This document shows, piece by piece, positions 16,573 to 24,865 of a stretch of 37,357 nt of DNA. Origin of the DNA: Deltaproteobacteria bacterium (lineage in GTDB: Bacteria; Desulfobacterota; Desulfuromonadia; Geobacterales; Geobacteraceae); contig SBEG01000033.1 of assembly GCA_009668975.1 (NCBI GenBank), forward strand, positions 1 through 37,357, in the 5' to 3' direction. Below the pieces are notes generated by a model. That model had not been told where the DNA came from and made no database searches. It saw nothing but the letters and a program-made list of their open reading frames with translations. The position numbers and the translations under genes were made by a program. The stretch's first letter is position 1, and each line of letters starts with the position of its first letter.

Positions 16573-19500
16573 CACTGTCTCCGTATCGATTTGAATCGAA
16601 TGAAAACAGCCAGCCCATTTTCACCCTGAATCTCGAGCGTACCATGCAGCTGCTTCGTCAGTAAGGTTACGATCTGCAGTCCCAGTGACTCTGTTGTTGC
16701 GATGTCGAAGCCCTGCGGCAAACCGACGCCGTTATCGCTCACCGACAGACAGACGTGGCCGTCCGCATCCAGGTTGCCGCGAATCGAGACAGTTCCGCCC
16801 CGATTGGCGGGAAAAGCATGTTTCAGCGCGTTGGACACCAACTCATTGATAATCAGCCCGCAGGGAATCGCCTGGTCTATGCCAAGCTCGATATGCCTGA
16901 TTTCAATGTCAGTGGCTATTTTGTCCGCCGATCTCACCGCTGAGCGATAGAGCGAGGAAACAAGCTCTTCCACATAACGGGCAAAATCAATCACCGCCAG
17001 GTCTTCGGACTTATAAAGCTGTTCATGAACGATTGCCATGGACCTGATCCGGTCCTGGCTTTCCCTGATGAATTTCCGCGACGCATCTGCTTCTATAGCA
17101 TCGGATTGAAGTTCGAGAAGTGAAGAAATAATCTGCAGATTGTTTTTAACCCGGTGATGGACTTCCTTGAGCAGTACCACCTTTTCCGCGAGGGCGGACT
17201 GCATTCTCTCCTCGGATCGCTTGTTTTCGGTTATATCGATAAACGTAGCAATTCCCGCCGGTTTGCCCCGATAGGTAATACAGCCGGCCGCAACCATAAC
17301 CCAACCGATTTCGCCTTTCTTTTTGACAAATCTGTGTTCGTACTGGATCGGCACCGGCTCGCCTCGCTGGCGTGCCATTCCGCGGTCCATTATCTGTGTA
17401 TGGGTCTCAGGATGAGCCCATTTCCAAAACTTCATCCGGAGCAATTCCGCTTCACCATACCCGAACAGGCGGACGGCAGCCGGATTGACATAGACAATTT
17501 TTTCATCCTGATAGACAACTATCGCTGCCGGGGCGGTCTCGGCCAGCACCCGGAACTTCTCTTCACTCTCCCGCAAAGCTTTTTCCGCTTCCAGGCGGTC
17601 GGTAATGTTTTCCAGAAAACTTTCAAATTCGCGTTCACAACCTTCCTGATCCACGATCCTGCGGGAGTGGACTTTGCAGGTTATGACCGTGCCATCTTTA
17701 CAGCGGTAGCGACAGTCAAAGACATGCCAGGACGACCCTTCGAAAATTCGGTTCACCACCTGCACCCTATCCGATGGCTCCACAAAAAGCACTTTCTGAA
17801 TGCTGGAGCGGTTGACGGTTTCCAGCAATTCTTCCGGCGAATCATATTTCAGAATGCCGGCCATCGCGGGATTGGCACTGATCAGTTTCCCGTCAAAGGT
17901 GGAGCAACTGATTCCGAAGGGGGCATGCTCGATAATCGTCCGGTATTTTCGCTCGGAAATTTTAAGCGCTTCCTCAGCCCGCTTTCGCTCGACAATTTCC
18001 CAGGCAAGTTCAGCCAGTAACGAAACCATCTCCACATCAGGGGTGGTGTAGTCCCGCTGCTTGTTCCCCACACCCAGAATCGCCACGATTTTTTCGCCGC
18101 GAAATACCGGCACAACCAGTTCCCGTATTACCGGGGGATGACCCTGCGGCACACCCTTGCGGTGGGGAAGCGCGGCATAATCATTGTGGATTACCGGCCG
18201 GCGTTCGCGGATACAGTCGACCCAGACCCCTGCTTCAGATACGTTATAGTGGAGACCTTTCCCCAGCGCTACACAATATTCATTTTTTGTCCTGGTTGAC
18301 CAGTTCTGCAGCCGTAAGGTTTCCTGGTCTGGTTCCAGGTAATGATAGAATCCGATACGACTTCCGGTCAATTCCTCAACTTCATTCAGGGTAGCTTCGA
18401 GCAATTCATCCAGAGTATGCACTGCGGAAAACTGGAGCAGGCGCATGCGGGCCGCAATGACGCATTCGGTCCGCTTGCGATCGGTGATATCCAGCACGAC
18501 ACCCTGATAATGGGTGACTATTCCCTCGGCATCCCGCTCGACAACCGTGCGATCGTCTATCCAGCGGACATCGCCATCTTTCGTAACAATCCGGTACTCC
18601 TGCTGAAATTGGTCCGCACCTGTGCCGGTATAGTCCACAACCTCGGCAAAAACTCTGGCCAGGTCTTCGTGGTAAATTATCGAAGAAAAGGGAACCGAAC
18701 CGGACAGCATCTCTTCAGGAGCATAGCCGAATTGAGCGACATTCCCGGACACCATCTCCACCGGCCATCCTGCTGCCGCCCGCCAGCGGAACAGCACTGC
18801 CGGACTGCTCTCCACTATCAGCTGTGCCTGACGTAACGCCTGATCAGCCTTCTTCCTTCTGGTGATGTCCTTGGCAAAAGAACAACTGAAAACTTGATCC
18901 CCGTACGTATAGTAGTTAACAGTAACCTCGACGGGAAATGTCGTCCCGTCTTTCCGGCGATGCACGGATTCGAAGGTATTTGTGCCGTTGACCGTCAATT
19001 TACTGCGGTGTTCCTCCCATAATTCCTGCGTCAGGTTCGGATCGATATCAAAAAAACTCATGGAGCAGAGTTCCTCCACCGTATAACCAAGAACCTCTGC
19101 CCAATATTTATTCGCCGAGAGAATCCTGGCATCGCTGCTTCCGCGAAAGATTCCCAGGGAGGTCTGATCTATAATAAGCTGGTTCAACAGCAAAGATTCT
19201 TCTACCAGCTTGCGTTCTGTTATATCCTCGACGAAACCCTGCAGCTCCACACTGCCGCTTTCCAAGCCATAGGCCCGAAGCTGAAAATTGCAGGTTATTA
19301 CACTGCCGTCCTTGCAGCGAAACCGCTCCTCAAAAATCCTCCACCCTCCTAGAGAAAGAACGCTTTCGACAACCTCTCGTCGATGGGCGGAATCCACATA
19401 GACAGCAGCGGCAATACCCGTCCGGTTCACCAGGCTGATCATTTCCCCCGTTGAAGCGTATTTAAGCATTCGCGCCACTGCCGGATTGGCGCTGATGATT

Positions 19501-19703
19501 TTTCCATCCACGGTTGAGCGAATGAATCCAATGGGAGCATTTTCTATAAGATCGAGACATGCAGGTTCCGTGTACTGTAAAGGGTTCTTCCGGACGGTAT
19601 CGTCACTGACACATTCTGCCCATGAGATTCCTTGTTCACGGAGAAACCTCTCGAGCTTTGCAACGTCCAGCCCATTATCATCTATGCAGAAAATCTTCTT
19701 CAT
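16572..19703 (-). CDS. Multi-PAS/GAF HisKA_2 sensor histidine kinase
   Basis: The 1043-residue soluble protein has no membrane segment. Domains in order: three PAS domains (about 48-165, 170-285, 292-410), a GAF_2-like domain (about 415-572, with YHYLEPDQETLRLQNWS and GKGLHYNVSEAGVWVDC), two more PAS domains (about 580-700, 705-830), HisKA_2 with EVHHRVKNNLQIISSLLELQ, and HATPase. The first and fourth PAS share an ENAPIGF/EHAPFGI start, a DGKIISANPA block and a CKDGSVITC block, so one arose by internal duplication. The N-terminal MKKIFCIDDNG looks like the first strand of a receiver with the rest lost. AGGATGG precedes the ATG. It is the first gene of a coupled four-gene operon. Confidence 0.92.
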   Translation of the reverse strand: MKKIFCIDDNGLDVAKLERFLREQGISWAECVSDDTVRKNPLQYTEPACLDLIENAPIGFIRSTVDGKIISANPAVARMLKYASTGEMISLVNRTGIAAAVYVDSAHRREVVESVLSLGGWRIFEERFRCKDGSVITCNFQLRAYGLESGSVELQGFVEDITERKLVEESLLLNQLIIDQTSLGIFRGSSDARILSANKYWAEVLGYTVEELCSMSFFDIDPNLTQELWEEHRSKLTVNGTNTFESVHRRKDGTTFPVEVTVNYYTYGDQVFSCSFAKDITRRKKADQALRQAQLIVESSPAVLFRWRAAAGWPVEMVSGNVAQFGYAPEEMLSGSVPFSSIIYHEDLARVFAEVVDYTGTGADQFQQEYRIVTKDGDVRWIDDRTVVERDAEGIVTHYQGVVLDITDRKRTECVIAARMRLLQFSAVHTLDELLEATLNEVEELTGSRIGFYHYLEPDQETLRLQNWSTRTKNEYCVALGKGLHYNVSEAGVWVDCIRERRPVIHNDYAALPHRKGVPQGHPPVIRELVVPVFRGEKIVAILGVGNKQRDYTTPDVEMVSLLAELAWEIVERKRAEEALKISERKYRTIIEHAPFGISCSTFDGKLISANPAMAGILKYDSPEELLETVNRSSIQKVLFVEPSDRVQVVNRIFEGSSWHVFDCRYRCKDGTVITCKVHSRRIVDQEGCEREFESFLENITDRLEAEKALRESEEKFRVLAETAPAAIVVYQDEKIVYVNPAAVRLFGYGEAELLRMKFWKWAHPETHTQIMDRGMARQRGEPVPIQYEHRFVKKKGEIGWVMVAAGCITYRGKPAGIATFIDITENKRSEERMQSALAEKVVLLKEVHHRVKNNLQIISSLLELQSDAIEADASRKFIRESQDRIRSMAIVHEQLYKSEDLAVIDFARYVEELVSSLYRSAVRSADKIATDIEIRHIELGIDQAIPCGLIINELVSNALKHAFPANRGGTVSIRGNLDADGHVCLSVSDNGVGLPQGFDIATTESLGLQIVTLLTKQLHGTLEIQGENGLAVFIRFKSIRRQ

Positions 19704-20165
19704 CGTACCATCCTGGCGATCAATTTTCGGAAATCATCACAAGGCTCAACCTGCCATATCTATTGGAGCGAAAATCTAGAAAAAAAAACTATCCGCAGAT
19801 TGTTCTTCAGCCGATGATTGACCCCGTACAACAGGATTGCCGGCTCTTCAACCGGGCCCCGCAATAAGCACTGGTTTACCAGTATACCCGCTCACCTAGC
19901 CGTACGGAAGAGCTCATGTCAAGGAAATCCTGTTATTCTTGAAAAATCTCCCATGACGGCAAATCTTCCCCTGTTCCGGCTCAATCCTCTGACTATCCCT
20001 GTGCGGTAAGAAATTTCTCAAAAAAAAGGGACTGCCGAAAGCAGTCCCGAAAGATGGAAGTTGACTTGGAAGCTTTTATGCAACCCGCCGCAAGCAACGC
20101 ACAAGGCCACATTTCACCTGAAATCATTCACGCAACGATTTGTATCCAGCCGCTCTTGCAGAAAG
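19704..20165 (-). other. Intergenic region between the kinase operon and the small gene to its right
   Basis: These 462 bases hold a rho-independent terminator at 20020-20048 for the gene on the right and must contain the leftward promoter of the kinase operon. I could not pick a clear -35/-10 pair or a sigma-54 site for that operon. No credible ORF was seen. Confidence 0.5.
20020..20048 (-). terminator. Rho-independent terminator
   Basis: Minus strand GGGACTGC-TTTCG-GCAGTCCC, a perfect 8-bp stem, followed by eight T. It terminates the gene at 20166-20519, leaving a 3' untranslated stretch of about 120 bases. Confidence 0.88.
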
Positions 20166-20519
20166 CTATGCTGCCGTGGGAATAGCATATTTGTTCAGGA
20201 ATTCCTCTGCTTCCCAGGCGATTTTCGTCTCTTCGCAAACTTTACGGATATGGCCAGACAACAAGTTCTTCTGGAAGGCATCCGACTGCTTCAAATAGTA
20301 GGTACCCGAGTAGCTGTTACCGTCTTCGAAAACCACACGGAAGTCACAGGTTTCGAAACAACCATTACCGGCAGCAGACTTCGCCCACAATTTGAGAATC
20401 GCATCCGTTTCCTCCCAGGTTCCCAAGACTACGTCATACGGTCCCCGTGCGGCGCCGTCTCTGCGGGTGATCAGAATTCCTCTAACACCAACCTTGTTCA
20501 TTCTCCTGAAATCTGCCAT
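20166..20519 (-). CDS. Small conserved-looking protein of unknown function
   Basis: I do not recognise this 117-residue protein with certainty. The ATG at 20517-20519 (MADFRRMNKV) has GGGAGG upstream. The sequence suggests a small alpha/beta domain: VRGILITRRDGAARGPYDVV, then FETCDFRVVFEDGNSYSGTY, then a helical C-terminus. The FEDGNSYSGTYYL core resembles small LPD-type domains of polyvalent phage and plasmid proteins (LPD25-like), which is only a hint. It is monocistronic, with its own terminator and a sigma-54 type promoter about 80 bases upstream. That suggests expression under nitrogen, stress or other RpoN-enhancer control. Confidence 0.72.
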   Translation of the reverse strand: MADFRRMNKVGVRGILITRRDGAARGPYDVVLGTWEETDAILKLWAKSAAGNGCFETCDFRVVFEDGNSYSGTYYLKQSDAFQKNLLSGHIRKVCEETKIAWEAEEFLNKYAIPTAA

Positions 20520-20600
20520 GGCTGTTCCTCCCTTCCGTCGGTTTTGCACTCGACAAGTAAGCTTGCAACAACTGGAACCCAACTATATTGATAAACTAAA

Positions 20601-20616
20601 GCATACAGCGTGCCAA
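20601..20616 (-). promoter_or_regulatory. Sigma-54 (RpoN) promoter, -24/-12 type
   Basis: The minus strand reads TTGGCACGCTGTATGC: a TTGGCACG -24 element and a TGC -12 element with exactly 10 bases between the GG and GC doublets, the spacing required by RpoN. The only deviation is A for T before TGC. It lies about 80 bases upstream of the small gene at 20166-20519. The enhancer-binding activator is unknown. Confidence 0.68.
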
Positions 20617-20925
20617 GCGAGCACACGATCACTCAGGATTGTCTTACAGCCCCTCGTTCCGCGCCCAGTGCGCACTCACGATTCGGTTATACTGATTCAG
20701 GAAAAAGATAAAAAGTGGGAATTCTGAAAACGGGTGTAAAAACGACAAATTTCCGACGTTTTGTTGAAAATTTGTTCAAGGGAAAAGATTGGAACATGAA
20801 ATTATTGCAGAGTGCCGTAACACTAGCGGGGAAATTCACCGGGCGGTGGACTGCTGAACCTCTCAGAACCGTTTCAGGCAACGTATACTACGGAGAGATT
20901 CGCGACAAACATGAACGTAAGACGC

Positions 20926-20963
20926 AAAACAGCCGGGACACCTTACACAAGGCATCCCGGCTG
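20926..20963 (-). terminator. Rho-independent terminator of the OmpA-like lipoprotein gene
   Basis: Minus strand CAGCCGGGA ... TCCCGGCTG (9-bp stem with a CCTT/AAGG inner pairing) followed by TTTT. Confidence 0.82.
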
Positions 20964-21048
20964 CTGGAATCGCGGATCCGGATCTTCCCTTATTTCACTG
21001 TTTCCATTCTCTGGAGTGGCAACGCGACTCCCGGGTAAAGGAAGCCGC

Positions 21049-21741
21049 TTACTGCTGACTCTGACCGATGATGCGGATTTCAACACGACGGTTCTGCTGT
21101 CGGCCGGCTTCGGTGGCATTGCTCGCTATCGGCTTGCTTTCGCCAAAACCAATGGTAGTCATCCTTCCAGGATTAACGCCTTTGCCGGACAGCGCATTTT
21201 TCACGGCGTCCGCACGACGCTGGGAAAGCTGCATATTGTAATCTTCCGACCCGGTGCTGTCGGTATGTCCGGCGATCTGGATGGTGGTCTGCGGATATTT
21301 GTTGAGAACCGTCGCTACGCGATCCAACTCATCATAGCCGCCAGCCTGCAAGACGGAAGAATTAACCGCAAACAGGTAGTCGGATTTAAAGGTAACCGTG
21401 AGTACATCCAAGTCACCCTGGGCACGACTTCCTTCCGCTTGGGCAAGAACCTGTTGCTCTCTCTGGATACTGGCCGCCTCGGAAGTTGCCAGTGCCTGGC
21501 GCATGTCGGATTCCTGCCTGTCCATGTAGCGGCCGATGGCTGTCCCGGCCAAACCGCCGGCTACCGCTCCGGCTGCAGCGCCAATCAGGGTTGCGGAGGT
21601 ACTACGCCCGATTGCCTGTCCAAGTCCTGCACCAACAGCAGCGCCGACACCGGTTCCCACCAACCCGCCAGTCTGGGTTTTTGTTGCACACCCTGACGCC
21701 GTCAAGGCCAATAATGATACGCAGATTACTAATTTTTTCAT
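21049..21741 (-). CDS. OmpA-family outer-membrane lipoprotein with glycine-zipper region
   Basis: The 230-residue protein has a lipoprotein signal peptide ending LTASGC (lipidated C18). A glycine-zipper stretch (about 25-70, GTGVGAAVGAGLGQAIG and GAAAGAVAGGLAGTAIG) may insert in the membrane. A short helical linker and an OmpA/MotB-like peptidoglycan-binding domain (about 108-228) follow, with the signature AGHTDSTGSEDYNMQLSQRR. It probably anchors the outer membrane to peptidoglycan, like Pal or YiaD. An AAGGAGAA ribosome site precedes the ATG. It lies back-to-back with ispG and has its own terminator. Confidence 0.92.
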   Translation of the reverse strand: MKKLVICVSLLALTASGCATKTQTGGLVGTGVGAAVGAGLGQAIGRSTSATLIGAAAGAVAGGLAGTAIGRYMDRQESDMRQALATSEAASIQREQQVLAQAEGSRAQGDLDVLTVTFKSDYLFAVNSSVLQAGGYDELDRVATVLNKYPQTTIQIAGHTDSTGSEDYNMQLSQRRADAVKNALSGKGVNPGRMTTIGFGESKPIASNATEAGRQQNRRVEIRIIGQSQQ

Positions 21742-21919
21742 GACAATTTCTCCTTTACCTGTTCAAGTTGCTATTATTCATTTCTTCCATGAGTCTTGTC
21801 TTACCTTATACCACACTAGGAGTATCGCGCAACTCTCAATAGCGTGCACACGAACAATCACAAAAAAATCGGCATTGCCGGGAATACAGGAAGAGCGTTA
21901 CCACTTTTAGCCGTCAGCC

Positions 21920-21949
21920 TTGACTTTCCCGGCACCTTTTCGCTACTAT
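21920..21949 (+). promoter_or_regulatory. Sigma-70 promoter of ispG, leaderless type
   Basis: TTGACT (21920-21925), 18-base spacer, TACTAT (21944-21949), then only eight bases (ATCCCGTT) to the ispG ATG. The expected transcription start falls at or next to the start codon, and no Shine-Dalgarno sequence is present. Confidence 0.65.
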
Positions 21950-21957
21950 ATCCCGTT

Positions 21958-23016
21958 ATGAAAAAATTGACTCGACAAATTCGCATCGGCAGTATTCCCA
22001 TCGGCGGCGGAGCGCCCTGTTCCGTCCAATCCATGTGCAGCACCGACACGCGGAATATCTCCGCCACCACGGCACAGATCACGGCACTGGCGGAAGCGGG
22101 CTGCGAACTGGTACGCTGCGCGGTCCTCGATGCTGAGGCAGCCGAGGCCCTCGGAAAAATCAAAGAGGGAATAACCATCCCACTGATTGCCGACATTCAT
22201 TTCGACTACAGACTTGCCTTGACCGCTCTGAATAAAGGGGTCGACGGCTTGCGCATCAATCCGGGCAACATCGGCGAAAAATGGAAAGTACAGGAGGTCG
22301 TGCAAGCGGCACGTGAACGCGCGGTTCCGATCCGCATCGGTGTCAATGCCGGCTCCCTGGAAAAGGAACTTCTGGAAAAATACGGCCACCCGACCGCCGA
22401 GGCTATGGTGGAATCCGCCCTGGGACATGTGCGCATCCTGGAAGAACTTGACTACGACCAGATCAAGATCTCCATCAAGGCTTCCGATGTCATGAAAACC
22501 ATCGAGGCCTATCGGCTCCTATCCCAGCGTGTCGATTACCCCCTGCACATCGGCATCACCGAGGCGGGCACCATCTTTTCCGGTACGATCAAGTCAGCGG
22601 TTGGTCTCGGCATCCTGTTGTCCGAAGGCATTGGCGACACCCTGCGTGTTTCCCTCACCGGCGACCCGGTGGACGAAATCCGGGTTGGCTACGGGATCCT
22701 CAAGGCTCTCGGCCTCCGCCAGCGAGGGATCAACCTGGTTTCCTGCCCCACCTGCGGCCGTTGCCAGATCGAGCTGGTTCCGGTTGCCGAAGAGGTTGAG
22801 CGACGCCTGCAGGGAATCACCAAACCGCTTACCGTCGCCATTATGGGTTGTGTGGTAAACGGCCCCGGCGAAGCACGCGAGGCCGATGTGGGCGTGGCCG
22901 GCGGCAAGGGAGAAGGCCTGCTGTTCCGACATGGCAAAATTGTTCGCAAGGTTCCCGAGAGCGGACTTGCCGAAGCGCTGGTCGCGGAAGTGGAAAAAAT
23001 GGCTGAGGAGTCTTAG
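21958..23016 (+). CDS. ispG: 4-hydroxy-3-methylbut-2-enyl diphosphate synthase (IspG/GcpE)
   Basis: Iron-sulfur enzyme of the MEP isoprenoid pathway that converts ME-cPP to HMBPP. The 352-residue protein has the N-terminal TIM-barrel part (GGGAPCSVQSMCSTDTRN, RCAVLDAEAAEAL, GLRINPGNIG) and the C-terminal cluster-binding part. The cluster ligands are C263 and C266 in SCPTCGRC, C298 in GCVVNGPGE, and the glutamate after the last motif. Length fits the short bacterial form without the plant/chlamydial insert. The ATG at 21958 gives MKKLTRQIRIG, a normal family start; an upstream ATG would add an unlikely N-terminal tail. Confidence 0.97.
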   Translation: MKKLTRQIRIGSIPIGGGAPCSVQSMCSTDTRNISATTAQITALAEAGCELVRCAVLDAEAAEALGKIKEGITIPLIADIHFDYRLALTALNKGVDGLRINPGNIGEKWKVQEVVQAARERAVPIRIGVNAGSLEKELLEKYGHPTAEAMVESALGHVRILEELDYDQIKISIKASDVMKTIEAYRLLSQRVDYPLHIGITEAGTIFSGTIKSAVGLGILLSEGIGDTLRVSLTGDPVDEIRVGYGILKALGLRQRGINLVSCPTCGRCQIELVPVAEEVERRLQGITKPLTVAIMGCVVNGPGEAREADVGVAGGKGEGLLFRHGKIVRKVPESGLAEALVAEVEKMAEES

Positions 23017-23049
23017 AGCCAGACAAACGTCTTATCACCCGAAATTTTC

Positions 23050-23087
23050 GTAGGGGCGAAGCAGGTCAAGCGCTTGCTTCGCCCCTA
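23050..23087. repeat. Short palindromic repeat between ispG and proS
   Basis: A perfect 14-bp inverted repeat: GTAGGGGCGAAGCA (23050-23063) and its complement (23074-23087), separated by 10 bases. There is no T run on either side, so it is not a typical terminator. GTAGGGGCGAA palindromes occur as dispersed REP/MITE-like repeats in several bacteria. I see only this one copy in the window. Confidence 0.7.
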
Positions 23088-23138
23088 CATTACAACAGAA
23101 CATCCAATTTTCAATCACACTAGATAAAGGCAGGCATT

Positions 23139-24857
23139 ATGCGCTATTCCAACTATTTCATCCCCACCGTGAAAGAGACCCCCGCTGATGCGGAAGTGGT
23201 TTCTCACCAGCTGATGCTCAGGGCCGGCATGGTCCGCAAACTGGCGGCCGGAATTTACAATTATCTGCCGCTTGGCCTTCGCTCGATCCGCAAAGTCGAG
23301 AATATCGTCCGTGAAGAAATGAACCGGGCCGGCGCAATCGAAATTCTGATGCCCTCGGTGATACCGGCGGAGCTCTGGCAGGAATCGGAACGCTGGGAAC
23401 TGTACGGCAAAGAGCTGCTCCGCTTCAAAGATCGTAAAGACGCCCAGTTCTGCCTCGGACCTACCCATGAAGAGGTTGTCACCGATCTGGTGCGGCGCGA
23501 AATCAAAAGCTACCGCCAGATGCCGATCAATCTCTACCAGATCCAATCCAAATTCCGTGACGAGATCCGCCCCCGCTTCGGCCTGATGCGCGGCCGAGAA
23601 TTCATCATGAAGGATGCCTACTCCTTTGACGTGGACGAAAAAGCGGCAGATTCGTCCTATGACAAGATGTACCAGGCCTATCGCCGGATCTTCGAACGTT
23701 GCGGATTGAAGTTCCGCGCCGTTGAAGCCGACACCGGCTCCATCGGCGGCTCATCCTCCCACGAATTCATGGTCCTGGCCGATTCAGGCGAAGACGCCAT
23801 TGTCTCCTGCTCATCCTGCGAGTATGCCGCTAACGTGGAAAAGGCCGAAGCACGGCCGATCGAAACCGGAGAGCACGCTGACGCACGCCCCATGGAGCGG
23901 GTTGCCACCCCGGAGAAGCGGACCATTGAAGAGGTATCGGAATTCCTTGGGGTTCATGCAGCTTCGATGATTAAAACGCTGATTCTGCTGGCCGATAACG
24001 AGCCGGTCATAGCCCTGGTCAGGGGAGACCATGAACTGAATGAAATCAAGCTCAAGAACTTCCTCCACTGTTGCGAGTTGGAGATGGCCAACGATGAGGT
24101 GGTAACAAAGGTCACCGGAGCACCGGTGGGTTTCGCCGGACCGGTGGGCCTGACAGTGAAGATCGTTGCCGACCTGGCGGTGAAAGGGATGAAAAACGCC
24201 GCCACCGGCGGCAATGAACAGGACCTCCACCTGAAAAATGTCAACCTGGAACGGGACTTCACCGTCAGCCAGTTTGCCGACATCAGGAATGTGGTTCACG
24301 GCGATGCCTGCCCCCGCTGCAAAGACGGGATAATGGAAATGTGGCGAGGTATTGAAGTGGGTCACGTTTTCAAACTGGGTACCAAGTACTCCAAAGCACT
24401 CAAGGCGACCTTCCTCGATGCGGACGGCAAGGATAAAACCATTTTCATGGGCTGCTACGGCATCGGCATCGGCCGCACCGTGGCCGCCTGCATCGAGCAG
24501 AACAACGACGCAAACGGCATTATCTTTCCCCTGCCGATCGCCCCATTCCACTGCATCATCTCGGCTCTCAACATCAAGGAGGAGCCGGTGCGGGAAGCAT
24601 CCGAACTCATCTACCGGCAGCTTATTGAGGCCGGCGTGGAAGTACTGCTGGACGACCGGGACGAACGGCCCGGCTTCAAGTTCAAGGACGCCGACCTGAT
24701 CGGCATCCCGCTGCGCATCGTCGTCGGGAGCAAGAACCTGGCAGAAGGAAAAGTGGAATTGAAGGACCGCAAGAGCGGCGAGGTGTCACTGCTGCCGATC
24801 GCCGCAGCGGTGGAACAGGTTACCGGCGCGGTAGCAACTGCCTTAGCAAGGTTTTGA
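23139..24857 (+). CDS. proS: Prolyl-tRNA synthetase, bacterial type with editing insert
   Basis: Class II synthetase that charges tRNA-Pro with proline. The 572-residue length fits the bacterial type. Visible features are the N-terminal YFIPTVKETPADAE, motif 2 region FRDEIRPRFGLMRGREFIMK, an editing (INS) domain at about 225-405 that clears mischarged Ala-tRNA-Pro, motif 3 with GIGIGRTVAAC, and the C-terminal anticodon-binding domain ending about 570. The ATG follows an AGGCAGG site. It is the first gene of a rightward proS-pyrF unit. Confidence 0.98.
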   Translation: MRYSNYFIPTVKETPADAEVVSHQLMLRAGMVRKLAAGIYNYLPLGLRSIRKVENIVREEMNRAGAIEILMPSVIPAELWQESERWELYGKELLRFKDRKDAQFCLGPTHEEVVTDLVRREIKSYRQMPINLYQIQSKFRDEIRPRFGLMRGREFIMKDAYSFDVDEKAADSSYDKMYQAYRRIFERCGLKFRAVEADTGSIGGSSSHEFMVLADSGEDAIVSCSSCEYAANVEKAEARPIETGEHADARPMERVATPEKRTIEEVSEFLGVHAASMIKTLILLADNEPVIALVRGDHELNEIKLKNFLHCCELEMANDEVVTKVTGAPVGFAGPVGLTVKIVADLAVKGMKNAATGGNEQDLHLKNVNLERDFTVSQFADIRNVVHGDACPRCKDGIMEMWRGIEVGHVFKLGTKYSKALKATFLDADGKDKTIFMGCYGIGIGRTVAACIEQNNDANGIIFPLPIAPFHCIISALNIKEEPVREASELIYRQLIEAGVEVLLDDRDERPGFKFKDADLIGIPLRIVVGSKNLAEGKVELKDRKSGEVSLLPIAAAVEQVTGAVATALARF

Positions 24858-24865
24858 GGACCGCC

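Larger units (their letters stand above)
20520..21048 (-). other. Intergenic region with sigma-54 promoter and OmpA-gene terminator
   Basis: The 529-base gap contains the sigma-54 type promoter at 20601-20616 and a terminator hairpin at 20926-20963. The roughly 300 bases between them are AT-rich on the left and show no convincing gene. The rightward ORF across 20715-21038 runs through the terminator and looks spurious. Confidence 0.55.

Noticed and set aside
20715..21038. Rightward 107-residue ORF in the gap left of the OmpA-like gene
   Set aside because: It runs through the terminator hairpin at 20926-20963, has no ribosome site and no family likeness.
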